From assembly GCA_031257455.1 (NCBI GenBank), contig JAIROQ010000062.1:1-9460 (forward strand): a stretch of 9,460 nucleotides of DNA. Direction: 5' to 3'. This DNA comes from Prevotellaceae bacterium. GTDB lineage: Bacteria; Bacteroidota; Bacteroidia; Bacteroidales; UBA932. Made by a program: the position numbers and the translations under genes. The notes beneath the pieces are model-generated. The model was not told the origin of the DNA, made no database searches, and saw only the letters and a list, made by a program, of their open reading frames with translations. Of the stretch, positions 7,234 through 9,460 are shown in pieces; the first letter of the stretch is position 1; each line of letters opens with the position of its first letter.

Positions 7234-8370
7234 TCAACAAACCGTTAATAGCGAATATCCATACGAAAAGCGGGCGCTTTCAGGAATCATTAAAAGTATT
7301 TTTTGCCCCTGCTTCAACAGTCCCGAATGTACCAGTTCTTCCAGCATGATGAAGTTGGAAGCCGATGCCACATTACCTACTCTCTGCAAATTCAAAAACC
7401 ATTTTTCTTCAGGTATGGCAAATCCCATAGACGATAATTCTTCAGAAATTTTATCCTTGAAAAACATGGACGACAAATGCGGTAAGAACCAATCGATGTC
7501 TTCCGGCCGGAGATTTCTTTTTTGCACGGTTTCCATTAAAAACCGGCCGCCCAGTTTCACGATATGTTCGTCCAGCAGGCGCGTATCCTGTTTCAATGCA
7601 AATAGCGACCGGGAAAGCCATTCGGCTTCGGGAAACAGCGTCCAGCCAAGTAATACCCCCTGCGCATCCTTTTCCCCGCCGGCATACATGCACGTTTCTA
7701 CCTCGTGGGCATACGAACAAATGTCTATCCATTCTATCTTCAAAGAACAGCCGGACGGGGCGGGCGCTTTTTGTAAAAGCAACGCTGCCGCGCCGTCTGA
7801 CAGCATCCACCGCAAAAATTCTTTTTCAAATGCCAGCACCGGTTTTTTGTCCAATTCCTTTAACCGTTCCATTTCGACAATAAAGTTTCTGGCCAGCATC
7901 CATGCCGAAGGACGTTCGGATACTACGCATACCGCATTGTTTTTATCACCCGATAAAAGCGAAAGGTAGGCATATTTCAACGCCTGTATCCCGACACAGC
8001 ACGAGCCGGCAAAAGAGACTACTTCGGCATTTTTCCCGCCCAGCAGGCCATGCACCATCACCCCGTGCGAGGGAACAAGCTGTTCCGGCGAAGCCGTGCC
8101 TGCCGCCAGCAACTCCATATCCGCTATGGAAAAACCCGGATGACATAATTTTCTAACGGCTTGCGCAGCCATCTGGACGCTCGTATGCGTTACATTACCG
8201 GCCTCGTCCAGGGCATAGTAACGTGTTTTTATTCCATTATTTTTCAATACAAGGCGTTTAGCGCGCGAGGGGATATCATCAATCATCCCCAAATATTTCT
8301 CCATGTCATTATTCGCGACCGGCCGGTTGGGGAAAAAAGTAGAAAACGCCGTAATGTAAATTTCTTTCAT
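7234..8370 (-). CDS. darB: DarB-like beta-ketoacyl-ACP synthase III
   Basis: This 378-residue protein is a FabH-fold ketosynthase. It keeps the Cys-His-Asn triad: Cys125 in AGSCCVGIQA, His298 in WFLPHLSS, and Asn333 in RVGNVASASN. Stretches such as NNGIKTRYYALDEAG (44-58), ETCMYAGGEKD (225-235) and the C-terminus PESARFSYGYSLLTVC strongly resemble, as I recall them, the ketosynthase III (DarB) of Bacteroidota flexirubin / dialkylresorcinol clusters, where it couples two beta-keto acyl chains into a cyclohexanedione that DarA then aromatises. No darA is next to it here. The ATG at 8370 is preferred over one at 8385, because the intervening bases form a promoter -7 box and MKEIYITAFSTFFPN is the usual start of this family. 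It is first in the operon. A FabH-like initiating role is the main alternative. Confidence 0.82.
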   Translation of the reverse strand: MKEIYITAFSTFFPNRPVANNDMEKYLGMIDDIPSRAKRLVLKNNGIKTRYYALDEAGNVTHTSVQMAAQAVRKLCHPGFSIADMELLAAGTASPEQLVPSHGVMVHGLLGGKNAEVVSFAGSCCVGIQALKYAYLSLLSGDKNNAVCVVSERPSAWMLARNFIVEMERLKELDKKPVLAFEKEFLRWMLSDGAAALLLQKAPAPSGCSLKIEWIDICSYAHEVETCMYAGGEKDAQGVLLGWTLFPEAEWLSRSLFALKQDTRLLDEHIVKLGGRFLMETVQKRNLRPEDIDWFLPHLSSMFFKDKISEELSSMGFAIPEEKWFLNLQRVGNVASASNFIMLEELVHSGLLKQGQKILLMIPESARFSYGYSLLTVC

Positions 8371-8374
8371 CCCG

Positions 8375-8382
8375 CAAAGATA
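8375..8382 (-). promoter_or_regulatory. -7 box TATCTTTG of the operon, next to the first ATG
   Basis: Read on the - strand, TATCTTTG matches TAnnTTTG and is followed by CGGG and then the ATG at 8370. Only four bases separate the box from the start codon, so transcription should begin at or almost at the ATG and the mRNA would be leaderless or nearly so. No -33 TTTG is visible at the usual distance; that position falls inside a 7-bp repeat array. Confidence 0.6.
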
Positions 8383-8396
8383 CAAAAAAAGTTAAG

Positions 8397-8431
8397 AGGT
8401 ATGAGGTATGAAGTATGAGGTATGAGGTATG
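8397..8431. repeat. Five 7-bp units (AGGTATG) in the operon promoter region
   Basis: Units occupy 8397-8403, 8404-8410, 8411-8417 (AAGTATG), 8418-8424 and 8425-8431. The array starts 15 bp upstream of the -7 box and covers the place where a -33 element would lie. A spacer GTTGCTGACGCGCC follows, holding GCTGACGC as also seen at 8731-8738. Confidence 0.9.
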
Positions 8432-8445
8432 AGTTGCTGACGCGC

Positions 8446-8490
8446 CAGCCCAATTAGTCACATTAGCACATTAACATATTAGCACATTAG
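8446..8490. repeat. Right copy of the flanking direct repeat with ATTAG array
   Basis: Positions 8446-8473 match 1232-1259 at 27 of 28 bases (only the seventh base differs), in the same orientation, 7214 bp apart. The operon and its promoter lie between them. CATATTAGCACATTAG continues the array to 8490. The repeat belongs to the same class of tandem sequence on both sides, so it may be a shared repeat family rather than a transposition footprint. Confidence 0.75.
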
Positions 8491-8493
8491 TTA

Positions 8494-8652
8494 GCCCCGA
8501 AGGGGCGAAACATGGATAACCCCGAGCAAGTGCAGCCCCCACGCTACGCTCGGGACAGGCTCCGCGGAACGCAGCTCGGGGACACGATGCCCAGCCTTGC
8601 ACCTCGCGCGGCGCACGGGTTTACCACGATGCACCAACAGTACGCCGCGCGA
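8494..8652. repeat. GC-rich palindromic REP-like element
   Basis: Three nested or successive inverted repeats are visible. GCCCC (8494-8498) pairs with GGGGC (8502-8506) around GAA. CCCCGAGC (8520-8527) pairs with GCTCGGGG (8574-8581), with a second partial partner GCTCGGG at 8548-8554. TCGCGCGGCG (8604-8613) pairs perfectly with CGCCGCGCGA (8643-8652) over a 29-nt loop. No frame here looks like a gene. Similar GCCCCGAAGGGGC-headed intergenic elements recur in other Bacteroidota genomes as I recall. The first hairpin lacks a T-run, so it is not a good terminator. Confidence 0.65.
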
Positions 8653-8693
8653 AAAGCAGGGCGGAGCATGTGGTGCTACTCAAGGTAGGAAAA

Positions 8694-8767
8694 ATTTACA
8701 GATTTACGGATTTACAGATTTACAGATTTGGCTGACGCCAGTGCGCTTGCCGCGACTTACGACTTAC
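8694..8767. repeat. 8-bp array, GC spacer and short 7-bp array
   Basis: Four ATTTACAG-type octamers (8694-8725, one as ATTTACGG) are followed by the spacer GGCTGACGCC (8730-8739), then GTGCGCTTGCCGC (8741-8753), then two GACTTAC heptamers (8754-8767). The same GTGCGCTTGCCGC occurs at 9326-9338 between two other arrays. A reading frame from a TTG at 8728 crosses this block but is not credible as a gene. Confidence 0.8.
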
Positions 8768-8779
8768 AACTAAATTGCA

Positions 8780-8856
8780 TTTTCAACTTTCAACTCTCCA
8801 CTTTCCACTTTCCACTCTCCACTCTCCACTCTCCACTCTCCACTTTCAATTATCAA
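8780..8856. repeat. Eleven 7-bp units of CTCTCCA / CTTTCAA type
   Basis: Units run without a gap: TTTTCAA, CTTTCAA, CTCTCCA, CTTTCCA twice, CTCTCCA four times (8815-8842), CTTTCAA, TTATCAA. One strand is nearly all pyrimidine apart from the terminal A of each unit. Drift between units involves mostly T/C and A/C changes, and length is strictly 7 bp. Confidence 0.9.
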
Positions 8857-8866
8857 TTAAGTCGTC

Positions 8867-8912
8867 ATTTCGACCGGAGCGCGCGAAGAATGAGCGCGCG
8901 GAGCGGAGAAAT
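8867..8912. repeat. REP-like palindrome of the ATTTCGACCGGAGC...GGAGAAAT type
   Basis: ATTTC (8867-8871) pairs with GAAAT (8908-8912) and GCGCGCG (8879-8885) faces GCGCGCG (8894-8900), giving an imperfect hairpin with loop AAGAATGA. The outer ATTTCGACCGGAGC and GGAGCGGAGAAAT halves match a dispersed intergenic repeat common in Bacteroidota as I recall it; the GCGCGC pair in the middle looks like an added stem. Confidence 0.6.
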
Positions 8913-8945
8913 CTACTCCAAAACGCAGGCCGTTTACGGTCGTCA

Positions 8946-9017
8946 CGTCAGGGACGGAATGTTGGTAGAAAATGGGGTTCACATCCATCATCGCCCGTCC
9001 CGTCAGGGATGGAATGT
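8946..9017. repeat. Two copies of CGTCAGGGACGGAATGT
   Basis: The 17-bp sequence occurs at 8946-8962 and again at 9001-9017 with one change (C to T at the tenth base). Before the second copy, CCCGTCCC makes a short inverted repeat with GGGATGG. The spacing is 55 bp and the intervening bases show no other repeat. It resembles dispersed GGGACGGAATGT elements seen in other Bacteroidota. Confidence 0.55.
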
Positions 9018-9045
9018 GCTGCTACTGACGGTTGCTCGTGTCGAA

Positions 9046-9289
9046 AGTCCCGCCAAGCCCTCGCGGACGGTTCCGGTAGCTACCGGAAGTCCCGCCAAGC
9101 CCTCGGGGATGGTTCCGGTAGCTACCGAAAGTCCCGCCAAGCCCTCGCGGACGGTTCCGGTAGCTACCGGAAGTCCCGCCGAGCCCTCGGGGACGGTTCC
9201 GGTAGCTACCGGAAGTCCCGCCGAGCCCTCGGGGACGGTTCCGGTAGCTACCGAAAGTACGCCGGAGCCATCGGGGACGGTTGCCGCAT
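9046..9289. repeat. 42-bp tandem array with a 14-bp palindrome in each unit
   Basis: Unit starts are 9046, 9088, 9130, 9172, 9214 and 9256; the first five are nearly identical and the sixth is diverged and cut short. Each unit begins AGTCCCGCC and ends with CCGGTAGCTACCGG, a perfect 14-bp palindrome (or CCGGTAGCTACCGA in some). Within a unit CCGC and GCGG can pair around CAAGCCCTC, and GGAA can pair with TTCC outside it. Variation falls at a few fixed positions (CAAG/CGAG, CGCGGAC/CGGGGAC/CGGGGAT, CCGG/CCGA). Because 42 is a multiple of 3, two + frames stay open through it and code 14-residue repeats such as SPAKPSRTVPVATG, but I regard these as chance. Confidence 0.9.
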
Positions 9290-9374
9290 TAGGAATTAAG
9301 AATTAGGAGTTAGGAATTAGGAATTGTGCGCTTGCCGCAACTAACCATTAACCATTAACCACTAACCACTATTA
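9288..9374. repeat. Two 7-bp arrays around GTGCGCTTGCCGC
   Basis: Five ATTAGGA-type heptamers (9288-9322), then GTGCGCTTGCCGC (9326-9338), then four ATTAACC-type heptamers and a diverged fifth (9340-9374). The second array runs into the 3' end of the partial - strand gene and supplies its stop codon. Confidence 0.85.
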
Positions 9375-9460
9375 ACTTTTCCACCGCCGCCCATAATAAC
9401 TGTACCCATTGTGCGCCGTGCGGGTTTGTTGTTATATGCAGCAAGAACAGTTGTATTTTC
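9362..9460 (-). CDS. C-terminal end of an unidentified protein (partial)
   Basis: The - strand frame is open from the window edge to a TAG at 9362-9364, giving the last 32 residues. It contains LAAYNNKPARRTMG followed by TVIMGGGGKVNSG. I do not recognise the family. The glycine-rich end and lack of low-quality residues suggest real coding sequence, and the gene would point towards the repeat block as the operon points away from it. The final residues (VNSG and the stop) are encoded by the ATTAACC heptamer array, so the array seems to have replaced the original end or grown into it. The rest of the gene is outside the window. Confidence 0.45.
   Translation of the reverse strand, partial: ENTTVLAAYNNKPARRTMGTVIMGGGGKVNSG

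Noticed and set aside
8371..8385. Upstream start (MYLCG) of the DarB-like gene
   Set aside because: The added codons are the promoter -7 box itself, and the family begins at MKEIYIT.
1220..8490. Composite transposon or genomic island with terminal repeats
   Set aside because: There is no transposase, integrase or tRNA gene in the window, and the flanking repeats are tandem-repeat DNA of a kind found several times here, so only the direct-repeat pairing is reported.
9046..9289. CRISPR array
   Set aside because: The units are continuous near-identical repeats without unique spacers, and no cas gene is present.
8728..9306. Open frame of 192 residues with 14-residue repeats
   Set aside because: It starts at a TTG inside a repeat spacer, is made only of translated tandem repeats and REP-like DNA, and an overlapping second frame is equally open because the 42-bp unit is a multiple of 3.

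Overview
The window looks like a chromosomal stretch from a Bacteroidota bacterium, probably Bacteroidales or a relative. Three things support this. Candidate promoters match the Bacteroidota -7 box (TAnnTTTG). Most genes lack a clear Shine-Dalgarno sequence. The main gene set closely resembles part of the flexirubin / aryl-polyene / dialkylresorcinol (DAR) clusters of this phylum. All names rest on sequence recognition alone; no search was run.

Left part (1-1088, + strand): an AT-rich leader carries a -7-like box at 318-325. It is followed by a two-gene unit, a 53-residue basic/acidic helical protein (358-519) overlapping by ATGA a 190-residue GNAT acetyltransferase (516-1088). The arrangement fits a type II toxin-antitoxin pair of the TacT/AtaT kind with an antitoxin of a different fold. 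Then 1089-1319 is a non-coding block of 7- and 8-bp tandem repeats.

Centre (1320-8370, - strand): eight genes in one tight operon, every junction between a 4-bp overlap and a 19-bp gap. In transcription order they are a DarB-like ketosynthase III, a small protein with a C-terminal helix-turn-helix-like segment, a BtrH-like cysteine acyltransferase, an ABC ATPase, an ABC-2 permease, an acyl carrier protein, a FabF-type ketosynthase with complete catalytic residues, and a degenerate short ketosynthase (chain-length-factor type). Together they suggest a chain built on the dedicated carrier protein, handed on by the BtrH-like enzyme and moved across the inner membrane by the transporter. DarA, ketoreductase, dehydratase, acyltransferase and ammonia-lyase genes expected in a full flexirubin cluster are not in this window.

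Right part (8371-9361): about 1 kb without a credible gene, made almost wholly of repeats: 7- and 8-bp tandem arrays, GC-rich palindromic REP-like elements, and a 42-bp tandem array carrying a perfect 14-bp palindrome. A 28-bp sequence (27/28 identical, same orientation) flanks the operon on both sides. The last 99 bases are the C-terminal end of an unidentified - strand gene.
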